NCBI GenBank assembly: GCA_040756995.1
Contig: JBFLYK010000015.1
Span: 75,633 to 139,632 of the forward strand
Direction of reading: 5' to 3'
DNA from: BP-133 sp040756995
GTDB lineage: Bacteria > Actinomycetota > Acidimicrobiia > IMCC26256 > BP-133
DNA length: 64,000 nucleotides
Shown one piece after another: positions 26,565-35,517 of the stretch. The first letter of the stretch is position 1. Each line of letters starts with the position of its first letter. The notes under the pieces were generated by a model. The model was not told the origin of the DNA. It saw only the letters and a list, made by a program, of their open reading frames with translations, and searched no databases. Position numbers and translations under genes: made by a program.

Positions 26565-29105
26565 CTACTGGTGGGCGATCGCTTCCAGGACGTTGAGGCG
26601 GGTCGCCCGCCGGGCCGGGAAGATCGCCGCCAAGGTGCCGGCCACCATGGCGAAGATCACGAACGACACGAGCCGTCCGGCGGGGAACGACAGCCGGTCG
26701 ACGCCGATGTCCTCCATGGCCGACACCGCCGCCCACCCGAAGAACGCCCCGACGCCGAGGCCCAGCACCGCTCCCAGGACGGCGATGATGATCGACTCCC
26801 ACCGGATCATCCGCCGCAGCTGACGCCGGCCCATGCCGACCGCCCGCAGCAGACCGAGCTCCCGCGTCCGCTCGAAGACCGACAGTGCCAGCGTGTTGAT
26901 GATGCCGATCACGGCGATGATGACCGCCAGCAGCAGGAGGACGAACACCATGGCCAGCAGCTGGTCGATCTGACCCGCCACCTGTTCCTTGAACTCCGTC
27001 TGGTCCTGGAGCTTCACGCCGGGATATTCGGCGATGATCGGGTCGACCGCCGCCCGCGCCGCGCTGTCGCTCACACCGTCGGCCCGCTTGGCCAGTACGA
27101 GATAGTCGAGGTTGTTGGTGGCGTTCTCGGAGAAGTCGTCCAGCGTGAGGATGTAGCCGCTGTTGAACAGGGCGTCGTCGTGGTAGACGGCGATGATCTC
27201 GATCAGCCGCTCGCCGGTGCGGGGGAAGACCATCTTGATGCGCTGGCCCACCTGCCAGCCCTTGTCCTCCGCCACCCGGTCCGAGATGAGCATCGTGCCC
27301 GGCACGAAGTTCCCGAGGTCGCCCTTGCGGATGTCGATGTCCATGACGGCGCCGAAGGTGTAGGGATCGGCGGCGTCGTAGTGCTTCGTCTCCCCGTCGA
27401 GTTTGAACTGGCCGGCGAAGCGCAGCGGCGAGACGACGGCCATCTCCTGTTCCCGGGCCATACGCCGGGCCACTTCGCCGCTGAAGGGCTGCTGGCCCTG
27501 CATCGGGCCTTCGATGATGTAGTCGGCCTTGACGCTTCGGTCGAGGGTGGCGGCGAACGACGTCTTGAGCGAGGCGGCCAGAATCGTGACAAAGCTGACG
27601 AGGCCGAGGCCGATCATGAGGGCGGCGGCCGTCGACGCCGTGCGGCGGGGGTTGCGCATGGCGTTGAGCTGCCCCAGCCGGCCCGGGACGCCCCGGAACC
27701 GCGCCGCCGGCGCCCCGAGGATGCGGGACAGCGGCCCGGCCACCAGCGGGGAGAGCATGGCCACGCCGCCGTAGAACACGAGGGCGCCGAGACCCACCAG
27801 GGCGATGCCGCCGCCGCCGAAGAGCCCACCGGCCAGGGCGGCCATGCCCAGCGCCAGCACCAGGCCGCCGGCGATGAGCCGGCGCCGGAGCGTGCGACCC
27901 TCGGGGATCTCCTCGGCGCCGCGGATGGCCGCCACGGGCGGCACCTTCGACGCCTTCCGGGCCGGGCCCCACGACGCCAGCGTGGTGATGACCACGCCGA
28001 CGAGGACGGGGACGAGCACCGTGCGGGGCTTGATGACCAGCGAGCTGTCGGGGAGGTCCATTCCGAAGGCGGCCAGCAGCGCCTTGAGCCCGGCCGCCAC
28101 CAGGACGCCGCCGCCGACCCCGACCAGCGAGGCCACCAGGCCGACGATGACCGCCTCGGCCAGCACCGAGCGGGTCACCTGCTTGCGGCTGGCGCCCAGC
28201 GCCCGCAGCAGCGCCAGTTCCCGCAGCCGCTGGGCCACGATGATCGTGAAGGTGTTGAAGATGATGAACGAGCCGACGAAAAGCGCCACGGCGGCGAAGG
28301 CCAGCAGGAAGGTGTTGAAGAACGAGAGGGCGTCCTTCACGTCACTGGCCGCCTGGGCGGCGGCCAGGTCGCTGGTGACGGCCTCGTAACCGGCCGGCAG
28401 CACGCGGGAGATGCGGGCCACGATCTCCGGGCGGGAGACGCCGCTCTCGGCCTTCACCGAGATGGAGTCGAACTCGCCCAGTCGGTGGAGCACCCGCTGC
28501 GCGGTCGGCGTCTCCCACAGCACGAAGGTGGCCCCGGCCAGGTTGTCGGCCGACCCGAACCCCACGATGCCGACCAGCGTGTAGGTCCCCGTCTCGCTGG
28601 CCTGCACCCGGATCTTGTCGCTGACGGAGAAGTCTTCGTTCTTGGCCGTGCCGGCGTCGATGACGATTTCGTCGTCGCCCTTCGGCGGCCGTCCCTCCTT
28701 GATCTTGAACGGGGAGAGCGTCCCGAGCCCCGACGCCGATCCGCCGAAGGTCGGCGCCTGGCCGCCGATGAGCTTCCCGTCCTTGCCGACGATCGGGGCG
28801 TAGCCCTGGACGTAGCCGGCCGCTTCTTCGACGCCCTCCACACCCTTGATGGTGTCGAGCAGGTTCTCGGGGACGGGCTTGCGGTCGGTGTCCGCCGGAT
28901 TGACCGGGGTGAGCTTCTCGGTGGAGCGGATCTGGGCGTCGGTGTTGCCCGTCACCTCGCCGAAGAGGTTGTCGAACGTCGACGCCAGTGTGTCGGTCAG
29001 CACGAAGGTGCCGGCCACGAAGGCGACGCCGAGGACCACCGCCAGGGCGGTCAGCGCCAACCGCAGCTTGTGGGCCAGCAGGCCCTTGATCATCACCCGG
29101 CGCAT
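26565..29105 (-). CDS. FtsX/MacB-like ABC transporter permease, two-module
   Basis: About 846 residues. An N-terminal helix (LALTALAVVLGVAFVAGTFVL) and a large extracytoplasmic domain (about 45-260) precede three helices of the first FtsX domain (FLLAFAAVALFVGSFIIFNTF). A central linker and second extracytoplasmic part follow, then the second FtsX domain (LLLLAVIIAVIGIINTLALSV, ending LNVLEAIAHQ). Such permeases with a LolD-type ATPase export or extract lipids, peptides or antibiotics, or signal envelope stress. ATG 29105 is chosen over 29129 because GGGAG lies about seven bases upstream. That site lies in the left arm of the palindromic element at 29110-29270. Confidence 0.92.
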   Translation of the reverse strand: MRRVMIKGLLAHKLRLALTALAVVLGVAFVAGTFVLTDTLASTFDNLFGEVTGNTDAQIRSTEKLTPVNPADTDRKPVPENLLDTIKGVEGVEEAAGYVQGYAPIVGKDGKLIGGQAPTFGGSASGLGTLSPFKIKEGRPPKGDDEIVIDAGTAKNEDFSVSDKIRVQASETGTYTLVGIVGFGSADNLAGATFVLWETPTAQRVLHRLGEFDSISVKAESGVSRPEIVARISRVLPAGYEAVTSDLAAAQAASDVKDALSFFNTFLLAFAAVALFVGSFIIFNTFTIIVAQRLRELALLRALGASRKQVTRSVLAEAVIVGLVASLVGVGGGVLVAAGLKALLAAFGMDLPDSSLVIKPRTVLVPVLVGVVITTLASWGPARKASKVPPVAAIRGAEEIPEGRTLRRRLIAGGLVLALGMAALAGGLFGGGGIALVGLGALVFYGGVAMLSPLVAGPLSRILGAPAARFRGVPGRLGQLNAMRNPRRTASTAAALMIGLGLVSFVTILAASLKTSFAATLDRSVKADYIIEGPMQGQQPFSGEVARRMAREQEMAVVSPLRFAGQFKLDGETKHYDAADPYTFGAVMDIDIRKGDLGNFVPGTMLISDRVAEDKGWQVGQRIKMVFPRTGERLIEIIAVYHDDALFNSGYILTLDDFSENATNNLDYLVLAKRADGVSDSAARAAVDPIIAEYPGVKLQDQTEFKEQVAGQIDQLLAMVFVLLLLAVIIAVIGIINTLALSVFERTRELGLLRAVGMGRRQLRRMIRWESIIIAVLGAVLGLGVGAFFGWAAVSAMEDIGVDRLSFPAGRLVSFVIFAMVAGTLAAIFPARRATRLNVLEAIAHQ

Positions 29106-29109
29106 GTTG

Positions 29110-29269
29110 GGTGCTCCCTTCGGCGACATCTGGCGCGCTCACGACGGCCAGGACCGCCGCTGGCTGCGTCCTCCTCCTCGACGTAGTGCCCGCTACGCCT
29201 CGTCGTGCGTCCTTGCCAGCGACGCCCCTGGCTCGCCGTGAGCATCACCGACGCCACCGAAGGGAGCAC

Positions 29270-29270
<1 letters not shown>
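29110..29270. repeat. 161-bp nested palindromic (MITE-like) element between ABC ATPase and permease genes
   Basis: The outer arms are perfect 14-bp inverted repeats: GGTGCTCCCTTCGG at 29110-29123 and its complement at 29257-29270. Inside are GCTCACG (29137-29143)/CGTGAGC (29237-29243), GCCAGG (29147-29152)/CCTGGC (29227-29232), CGCTGGC (29158-29164)/GCCAGCG (29215-29221), and a core CGTAGTG (29182-29188)/CGCTACG (29191-29197). All arms nest in order, so the whole stretch can fold into one long hairpin. It begins in the ATPase stop codon and ends four bases before the permease ATG. It encodes no plausible protein. Confidence 0.7.
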
Positions 29271-30022
<752 letters not shown>

Positions 30023-30033
30023 TGGGGGGTGTC

Positions 30034-30067
30034 CTTTCGCGGCTCGCGGACGCGCAAGCCGTGAAAG
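30034..30067. terminator. Hairpin between HPPD gene and ABC ATPase gene
   Basis: CTTTC/GAAAG, CGGCT/AGCCG and GCG/CGC stack around a GACG loop with two mismatches. It sits 30 bases past the HPPD stop (minus strand). Its last arm overlaps the ribosome-binding site of the ABC ATPase gene, so it may terminate transcription or mask translation. There is no T-run. Confidence 0.4.
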
Positions 30068-30096
30068 TTACCCCCTCGTAGGAAGGGCGGTGTGAA

Positions 30097-31230
30097 CTAC
30101 AGGTTCCCTCTGCGTTCCTGCTCCCGCTCGATGGCTTCGAAGAGCGCTTTGAAGTTCCCGGCGCCGAAGCCCCGCGAGCCCTCGCGCTGGATGATCTCGA
30201 AAAAGAGCGTCGGCCGGTCGCCCATCGTCTCGGTGAACACCTGGAGCAGGTATCCGTCGTGGTCACGGTCGACCAGGATCCCGAGCTCGGCCAGCGCCTC
30301 CCAGGGAAGGTCGATGCCGGCCATCCGCTCCCGGGCGTCGTCGTAGTAGGTGGCCGGCACCCGCAGGAAGCGGACGCCGCGGTCCCGCAGGGCCCGCACC
30401 GCCGTCACGATGTCGTCCGTCCGCAGGGCGATGTGCTGGACCCCGGGGCCGCCGTAGAAGTCGAGGAACTCCTCGATCTGGCTCTTGCGCCGCCCCTCGG
30501 CCGGCTCGTTGATCGGCAGGACCACCTTCGACCCGTCCCACACGACCGTCGACATCAGCGCCGAGTACTCGGTGGAGATCGTGTCGTCGTCGAAGTGGAC
30601 CATCTGATCGAAGCCGAACACCCGGGCGTAGAAGTCGACCCAGTGCGAGAGGGCGCCGAGCTCGACGTTGGCCACCACGTGATCGATGCGGGACAGGCCC
30701 ACGGGCGGGCCGAGCGGGTTCGTCACCGGCGGCGCTTCGTAACCGGGAGCGAAGAGTCCGAGGTAGTCGTCGCGCTCCACGAAGCTGTGGCGGGTCTCGC
30801 CGTAGGCGGCGACGCTGGCCCGGACGATGCGGCCCGAGGCGTCGGATTCCACGTGGGGCGCCTCGACGCCGATGGCGCCCCGGGCGGTGGCCGCCCCGTA
30901 GGCGGCGGCGGCGTTCTCGACCACGAAGGCGACGTCGCGCACGCCGTCACCGTGGGCTGCGACGTGGGCGACGATCGGCGACGTCGGCACGATCCCGGCC
31001 GTCACCACGAACCGGATGTCGCCCTGGGTCAGGACGTACGACACGCGGTCGGTCACGCCGGTCTCGGGGCCGGCGTAGGCGACGATGTCGAACCCGAAGG
31101 ATCCGGCGAAGTACGCCGCCGACGCCCGGGCGTTGCCGACCCAGAACTCGATGTGGTCGATGCCCCCGAGCCGGGGCGCGGCCACGGCCGGAGTCGACGC
31201 GGCCTTGAGCCAGTCACTCGTGACGCTCAT
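30097..31230 (-). CDS. hppD: 4-hydroxyphenylpyruvate dioxygenase
   Basis: 377 residues. Non-haem iron enzyme that turns 4-hydroxyphenylpyruvate into homogentisate in tyrosine breakdown. Two vicinal-oxygen-chelate domains. Iron ligands are H184 (SRIDHVVANVE), H266 (GVQHIALRTDD) and E345 (LFFEIIQRE). The C-terminal GFGAGNFKALFEAIE is diagnostic for HPPD rather than hydroxymandelate synthase. ATG 31230 overlaps the stop of the upstream diiron gene (ATGA), so the two are translationally coupled. Homogentisate dioxygenase is not in the window. Confidence 0.95.
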   Translation of the reverse strand: MSVTSDWLKAASTPAVAAPRLGGIDHIEFWVGNARASAAYFAGSFGFDIVAYAGPETGVTDRVSYVLTQGDIRFVVTAGIVPTSPIVAHVAAHGDGVRDVAFVVENAAAAYGAATARGAIGVEAPHVESDASGRIVRASVAAYGETRHSFVERDDYLGLFAPGYEAPPVTNPLGPPVGLSRIDHVVANVELGALSHWVDFYARVFGFDQMVHFDDDTISTEYSALMSTVVWDGSKVVLPINEPAEGRRKSQIEEFLDFYGGPGVQHIALRTDDIVTAVRALRDRGVRFLRVPATYYDDARERMAGIDLPWEALAELGILVDRDHDGYLLQVFTETMGDRPTLFFEIIQREGSRGFGAGNFKALFEAIEREQERRGNL

Positions 31231-32054
31231 GCGACCCTCTTCTTCTCGTAGGCGAGGCGGTCGGCCTCCAGCCCGTCCCAGAAGGCCTTCACGCCGTCGA
31301 GCATCTCGGCCGCCCCCCGGAGAAACTTCTCCTCGTCGAAGTCGGGCCGGAAGAAGGCCTCGGCCAGCTCGTCGGCGGTGTGGGCGGCGTGCTGGTCCTC
31401 GATCTTGTCGTGCCAGATCCAGAAGCCGAGCGGCAGCTCGGCGCACTCCTGGGCCTTGAAGGCCGACAGGCCGGCGATGAGCTCCTTCCAGAACCCGGCG
31501 GCGGCCCAGTGCTCCACGGCGTACGACGCGCCTTCGGCGATAGACGGGTCCTCCGACCCGTAGATGCGCAGCAGCTCGTCGCAGAAGAACAAGGTGGAGG
31601 GAGTGCCGTGCCGGCGCTTCCCCATGTCGTCGAATCCGAGGCCGAGGGGCGCGCCGAACCGCAGCAGCCATTCGAAATGGGCGGCGGTGAAGCGGAACCG
31701 GCCGCCGTCGACGGTCCCCTCGGTCCCGACGATGTCCGGATCGACACCTTCAGGCGCCGCGGCGCCGGGCTGGGTGGGCCGGAACACGACGCCCAGCTCG
31801 TTCATGAGGATCTCCTTCCCCGACCGGTAGGAGTCGAGGTCGGCGGCGTTCAGGACCTTGCGGAGCTGGGCCTCGACGAACTGGTGGCTGAAGACGGAGA
31901 ACTGCACGGCCAGATGGCGGACCTCGTCGCGGTCGGCCGCGCCGGTGGCGAACCAGCGGGTGTAGGCGTTGTCGACGACCACGGGGTGGTGGTGCACGAG
32001 CGCCTCGACCCGCTTCCGGAATCGGGCCAGGTCACCGGAGGTGCGAACGGGCAT
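31227..32054 (-). CDS. Haem-oxygenase-like diiron oxidase (HDO/CADD-like) in operon with HPPD
   Basis: 275 residues, all-helical. The C-terminal WHDKIEDQHAAH gives H215-x3-E219-x2-H222, the H-x3-D/E-x2-H ligand set of haem-oxygenase-like diiron oxidases. Other likely ligands are E86 (ILMNELG), H126 (AHFEWLL) and E181 (VEHWAAAGFW). Family members include CADD (makes p-aminobenzoate from its own tyrosine), BesC, UndA and SznF, so chemistry is not predictable. Coupling to HPPD suggests an aromatic amino acid or derived substrate (inference). ATG 32054 has AAAGGAG six bases upstream. The promoter region carries palindromic candidate operators. Confidence 0.75.
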   Translation of the reverse strand: MPVRTSGDLARFRKRVEALVHHHPVVVDNAYTRWFATGAADRDEVRHLAVQFSVFSHQFVEAQLRKVLNAADLDSYRSGKEILMNELGVVFRPTQPGAAAPEGVDPDIVGTEGTVDGGRFRFTAAHFEWLLRFGAPLGLGFDDMGKRRHGTPSTLFFCDELLRIYGSEDPSIAEGASYAVEHWAAAGFWKELIAGLSAFKAQECAELPLGFWIWHDKIEDQHAAHTADELAEAFFRPDFDEEKFLRGAAEMLDGVKAFWDGLEADRLAYEKKRVA

Positions 32055-32088
32055 GGGAGGCTCCTTTGCCTGGTGCGTCCAACGCTCA

Positions 32089-32099
32089 GTCCAGTGGAC
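32089..32099. promoter_or_regulatory. Palindrome GTCCA-G-TGGAC in the HPPD operon promoter region
   Basis: An 11-base perfect palindrome 35 bases before the diiron gene ATG and about 40 bases from the second palindrome. Possible regulator site. Confidence 0.4.
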
Positions 32100-32137
32100 G
32101 CCTCTTGGCCGGATCCGTCAACATGTCCAGATCTATT

Positions 32138-32152
32138 TGAACAATCTGTTCA
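32138..32152. promoter_or_regulatory. Candidate Lrp/AsnC operator TGAACA-ATC-TGTTCA
   Basis: A perfect 6-bp inverted repeat with a 3-base centre, in the middle of the 170-base divergent gap between the HPPD operon and the Lrp/AsnC gene. Size and AT-rich centre fit an AsnC-family site. Confidence 0.55.
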
Positions 32153-32212
32153 GCGGATAGCCCAGTTCGTCGAGCATTCCAGTCACATTGCCCAGCTTCG
32201 GAGAGTGGACGA

Positions 32213-32218
32213 TAGAGT
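32213..32218 (+). promoter_or_regulatory. -10 box TAGAGT for leaderless Lrp/AsnC gene
   Basis: TAGAGT is followed by six bases and GTG 32225. Confidence 0.6.
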
Positions 32219-32224
32219 CCCGTC

Positions 32225-32722
32225 GTGGCCGAGCCCCTCGACGCTGTCGACTGGCGTGTTCTGCGGGTCCTGTCGGAGGGTTCCCGCATCGGGATGCTCG
32301 AGCTGTCCCGCCGGGCCGAGGTCGCCCGGGGCACCGCCCAGGCCCATGTCGACCGCCTCGTCACCAACGGCGTGATCACCAGCTTCGCCCCCCACCTCGA
32401 TGTGCGGGCCATGGGCTACGGCGTGCTGGCCTTCACCACGATCGACATCGCCCAGGGCCGCCTCGGCGACGTCGTGGCCCACCTCCGGGAGATCCCGGAG
32501 GTCCTCGAGGCCCACGCCACCACCGGGGCCGACGACCTGCTCTGCCGCATCGTCGCCCGGAGCAACGATCATCTCCAGGAGGTGCTCAACCGCATCCTCG
32601 AGGTGCAGGGCATCAACCGCACCCAGACGGTCATCGCCCTCTCGGAGCAGATCCCCTACCGGGTCACCCCTCTGGTCGACGCCGCGGGGGGAGAGCGCAG
32701 GCTCCGGCGCGTGAAGGGCTGA
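32225..32722 (+). CDS. Lrp/AsnC-family transcriptional regulator
   Basis: 165 residues. N-terminal HTH (LDAVDWRVLRVLSEGSRIGM, then LSRRAEVARGTAQAHVDRL) and C-terminal RAM effector domain (VLAFTTIDIAQGRLGDVVAHL, then HATTGADDLLCRIVARSNDHL). These regulators usually bind amino acids. It is divergent from the HPPD/diiron operon and the palindromes between them are likely its targets, so a tyrosine- or phenylalanine-derived effector is inferred. GTG 32225 appears leaderless. Confidence 0.93.
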   Translation: MAEPLDAVDWRVLRVLSEGSRIGMLELSRRAEVARGTAQAHVDRLVTNGVITSFAPHLDVRAMGYGVLAFTTIDIAQGRLGDVVAHLREIPEVLEAHATTGADDLLCRIVARSNDHLQEVLNRILEVQGINRTQTVIALSEQIPYRVTPLVDAAGGERRLRRVKG

Positions 32723-32730
32723 GCCCTCCC

Positions 32731-33102
32731 CTAGCGGACGACCGGCTGCTCGGGTCGGGTGGCGGCGTCCGTGAGGACGATCTCGTTGTTGGTCTCGGCC
32801 GGAGACGCTGCGCCGGAGCGAGGCTCGATCCACGTGTCCTCCCCGAGGAACACCTCGAGGAAGGCCCGCAGCTCGGCCAGCCCCTCGACCCGCGCCTTGT
32901 AATAGCGGCGGGTTCCTTGACGGCGCTCCGTGACCAAACCGCTGTCCTTCAGGATGCGGAGGTGCTGTGACACGGCAGGCCGGCTCACCTCGAAATGCGA
33001 GGCGATCTGGCCCGCCGTCAGCTCCCGGTCACGGACCAGACGGACGATTTCCCGCCGGTGACGCTCAGCGATGGCCCGAATCGCAGCTTCCACGGCGTTC
33101 AT
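32731..33102 (-). CDS. ArsR-family winged-helix regulator
   Basis: 123 residues. Helix-turn-helix LTAGQIASHFEVSRPAVSQHLRIL, then wing segment LVTERRQGTRRYYKARVEGL. It is the SMB/SdpR-like subgroup rather than a metal sensor, as there is no CxC pair. Start ATG 33102. An imperfect inverted repeat TTAAGCG/CGCTCAA lies just upstream (33103-33130). It is convergent with the Lrp gene and divergent from rpe; no target is obvious. Confidence 0.9.
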   Translation of the reverse strand: MNAVEAAIRAIAERHRREIVRLVRDRELTAGQIASHFEVSRPAVSQHLRILKDSGLVTERRQGTRRYYKARVEGLAELRAFLEVFLGEDTWIEPRSGAASPAETNNEIVLTDAATRPEQPVVR

Positions 33103-33219
33103 TTAAGCGCAGCCTCACATCGTCGCTCAAGTAGACAGAAGAATTCCCTGGCCACAGGCGTAATCAGAACCTGCGACGTACCCCGGCGGTTCACTCCGTC
33201 GGAGGCCACGAACTGTGGG

Positions 33220-33225
33220 TATCGT
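33220..33225 (+). promoter_or_regulatory. -10 box TATCGT for leaderless rpe
   Basis: TATCGT is followed by seven bases and ATG 33233. Confidence 0.6.
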
Positions 33226-33232
33226 CAGTCCC

Positions 33233-33928
33233 ATGCCTCCCCGTCCTCCGCTGATTGTTCCGTCCGTTCTGCCGGCCGACTTCTCGCGGCTGGGCGACGA
33301 CGTGGCCGCCCTGGAGAAGGCCGGCGTCGACCGCATCCAGTGGGATGTGATGGACGGGCATTTCGTGCCCAACCTGACCTTCGGGCCCGATGTGATCGCC
33401 GCCTGCCGCCCCCGGGCGGCAGTGGGCTTCGAAGCCCACCTGATGGTCAGCAATCCCGATGAGCTCCTCCCCCGCTACGTGGAGGCCGGCTGCGAACTGG
33501 TGATCGTCCACGCCGAGACGTGCACGCATCTCCACAAGACGCTGACGTCCATCCGGGGCTTGGGGGCCCGCTCGGGTGTGGCGCTCAACCCGTCGACGGG
33601 CATCGAGGCCGTCCGCCATGTCGTCGATCTGATCGACCTGCTCCTGGTCATGACCGTGAACCCCGGCTTCGGCGGGCAGGATTACATCGCCACCATGGAG
33701 CCCAAGATCGCCGAGGCCCGGGCGCTCATCGACGACAGCGGCTTCGACATCGAGCTGGAGGTCGATGGCGGTATCGGGCCGGCGACGGTGGCCGGGGCGG
33801 CCGGGGCCGGCGCCGACGTCCTCGTGGCCGGGAGCGCTCTCTTCCGGGATCCCGAGGGGCTGGAGCACGCCGTCTCCGACCTCCGGGCCCGGGCCGTCGC
33901 CGCCCACGAGGCCCGCGGCAGCCGATAA
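33233..33928 (+). CDS. rpe: Ribulose-phosphate 3-epimerase
   Basis: 231 residues, TIM barrel. Interconverts ribulose-5-phosphate and xylulose-5-phosphate in the pentose phosphate pathway. Metal and catalytic residues lie in QWDVMDGHFVPNLTFGP (D41, H43), FEAHLMVSN (H69), MTVNPGFGGQ and ELEVDGGIG. ATG 33233 is preferred to the longer frame at 33215 because TATCGT lies seven bases upstream (leaderless). A CCCAACT/AGTTGGG hairpin follows at 33944-33973. Confidence 0.97.
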   Translation: MPPRPPLIVPSVLPADFSRLGDDVAALEKAGVDRIQWDVMDGHFVPNLTFGPDVIAACRPRAAVGFEAHLMVSNPDELLPRYVEAGCELVIVHAETCTHLHKTLTSIRGLGARSGVALNPSTGIEAVRHVVDLIDLLLVMTVNPGFGGQDYIATMEPKIAEARALIDDSGFDIELEVDGGIGPATVAGAAGAGADVLVAGSALFRDPEGLEHAVSDLRARAVAAHEARGSR

Positions 33929-33943
33929 GGCCGGAACCTCCCC

Positions 33944-33973
33944 CCCAACTCGGACATCTCGGTCGAAGTTGGG
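33944..33973 (+). terminator. Weak hairpin after rpe
   Basis: CCCAACT (33944-33950) pairs with AGTTGGG (33967-33973) across a 16-base loop, 16 bases past the rpe stop. No T-run. Confidence 0.35.
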
Positions 33974-34029
33974 CGCACTCTTAGCCGGCGGCAGAGGAGC
34001 CGGGCCCCGCGCCGTCGAAAGGGCCGCCC

Positions 34030-35499
34030 ATGATGCACTGGAGGGCTGAGCCCCTGGCCGAACCGATGCCTGCGCGCTCCCGGGGTCCGAGGCCTCCGGC
34101 GCGCCCCGCAGGCCCTCAGTCCAGCCGCCCCGTCCTGGTGCGCTTCCTCACGCTGGCCATCGCCGCTCTCCTCACCGCCAACGCCGTCGTCGTGGCCGAG
34201 CAGGCCAGCGGCCGCGACCTGATCACCCTGGGCCGCGACGGGATCGACAACGCCCGCGAGGCCATCGCCAACCTCCTCGACGACAGCCCGGAGACGAAGG
34301 TGGCCGGCGAGGTCCTCGACCAGACGACCACCACCACCGCTCCCGCCGAGACGACGACCACGACCGGCGCGCCGGCGGGCCTTCCGGCTCCGATCGACAC
34401 GACCACGTCGTCCGCCCCGCCCGCCACCGCGCCGCCGACCACGGCCACGACGGCCAAGAAGAAGGCCAACGGCACCGACTGGGCCAAGGTGGCCGGCACG
34501 GTCCGGCCCTACGTCGAGAAGGAGACCAGCCTGCCCTTCAAGGGGGAGGTCCCCGTCGTGGTCCTCGACAACAACGCCTTCGGCGCCCGGCTCAACGCCG
34601 TCCGCCTTGACCCGGCCATGGAGCGGGCCCGGCGGGTCGAAGGGACGCTCAAGGCGCTGGGAATCATCGAGCCCGGCGTGAACCTGGCCGAGCAGGTGCG
34701 GCGCCTGTCGACCGGCAGCGTCGGCGCCTTCTACGACGTCAAGGCCAACGAGCTGGTGGTCCGCAACGGCCAGCTGACGCCGTTCATGCTCAAGACGATC
34801 GTCCACGAGATGGTCCGGGCCGACTACGACCAGCACTTCGAGCTCGACCGGCCCAACCTGGTCATGCCGGCCGACGAGACGGGCGTCGCCTGGGACAGCC
34901 TCGTGGAGGGCACGGCCTCCCGCATCGAGGCCCGCTTCGTCTCCGCCCTGCCCGACAAGGACAAGCAGTCGGTCCAGGCCGAGCAGCAGCGCCTCGCCGG
35001 GCAGCTGCCGAAGGATCTGCCCGACTACGTGCTCGTGCAGTACGCCTTCCCGTTCGGCTCCGGCCCCCGTTTCGCAGACGCCATCATGAGCAACGGCGGC
35101 GCCGGACGGATCAACAGCGCCTTCCAGGCCCCGCCGGTGACCTCCGAGCAGATCATCCACCCCGAGAAGTTCCTGGCCGGTGAGGGCCCGAAGCCCCTGG
35201 CCGATCCGGCGGCCGACGGCGCCGTCGTCCGGTCGGGGTCGATGGGCCAGCTGATGATCTCGCTGATGCTGGCCCAGGTGCTCGACCCGGGCGACGCCGA
35301 GAGCGCCGCCGACGGGTGGGGAGCCGACCGCTACGTGGCCTGGCAGAACGGTGGGCAGACCTGCGTGCGCCTCGCCATCACCATGGACACCCCGGAGAAG
35401 GCCGCGGAGCTCGGCCAGGCCCTGGCCGCCTGGGCCCAGGACACGCCGGGGGCGACGGTGGCGGGCCAGGGGCCCTTCACCGTCACCCGCTGCGCGTAG
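34030..35499 (+). CDS. Membrane-anchored protein with degenerate metallopeptidase-like domain
   Basis: 489 residues. A Pro/Arg-rich cytoplasmic N-terminus is followed by a signal anchor (VRFLTLAIAALLTANAVVVA, 36-55) and a Thr/Pro/Ala-rich extracellular linker (about 98-143). The domain (150-489) has a zincin-like helix TIVHEMVRADYDQHF. Here H259 and E260 are present, but the second zinc His of HExxH is R263. The downstream E293 in SLVEGTASRIEARF matches the usual third-ligand region. It is probably inactive as a peptidase, or uses another mechanism. ATG 34030 has AAAGGG six bases upstream. It follows rpe in the same direction but probably has its own promoter. Confidence 0.75.
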   Translation: MMHWRAEPLAEPMPARSRGPRPPARPAGPQSSRPVLVRFLTLAIAALLTANAVVVAEQASGRDLITLGRDGIDNAREAIANLLDDSPETKVAGEVLDQTTTTTAPAETTTTTGAPAGLPAPIDTTTSSAPPATAPPTTATTAKKKANGTDWAKVAGTVRPYVEKETSLPFKGEVPVVVLDNNAFGARLNAVRLDPAMERARRVEGTLKALGIIEPGVNLAEQVRRLSTGSVGAFYDVKANELVVRNGQLTPFMLKTIVHEMVRADYDQHFELDRPNLVMPADETGVAWDSLVEGTASRIEARFVSALPDKDKQSVQAEQQRLAGQLPKDLPDYVLVQYAFPFGSGPRFADAIMSNGGAGRINSAFQAPPVTSEQIIHPEKFLAGEGPKPLADPAADGAVVRSGSMGQLMISLMLAQVLDPGDAESAADGWGADRYVAWQNGGQTCVRLAITMDTPEKAAELGQALAAWAQDTPGATVAGQGPFTVTRCA

Positions 35500-35517
35500 C
35501 TTCCCGGCTCGGCGCCT

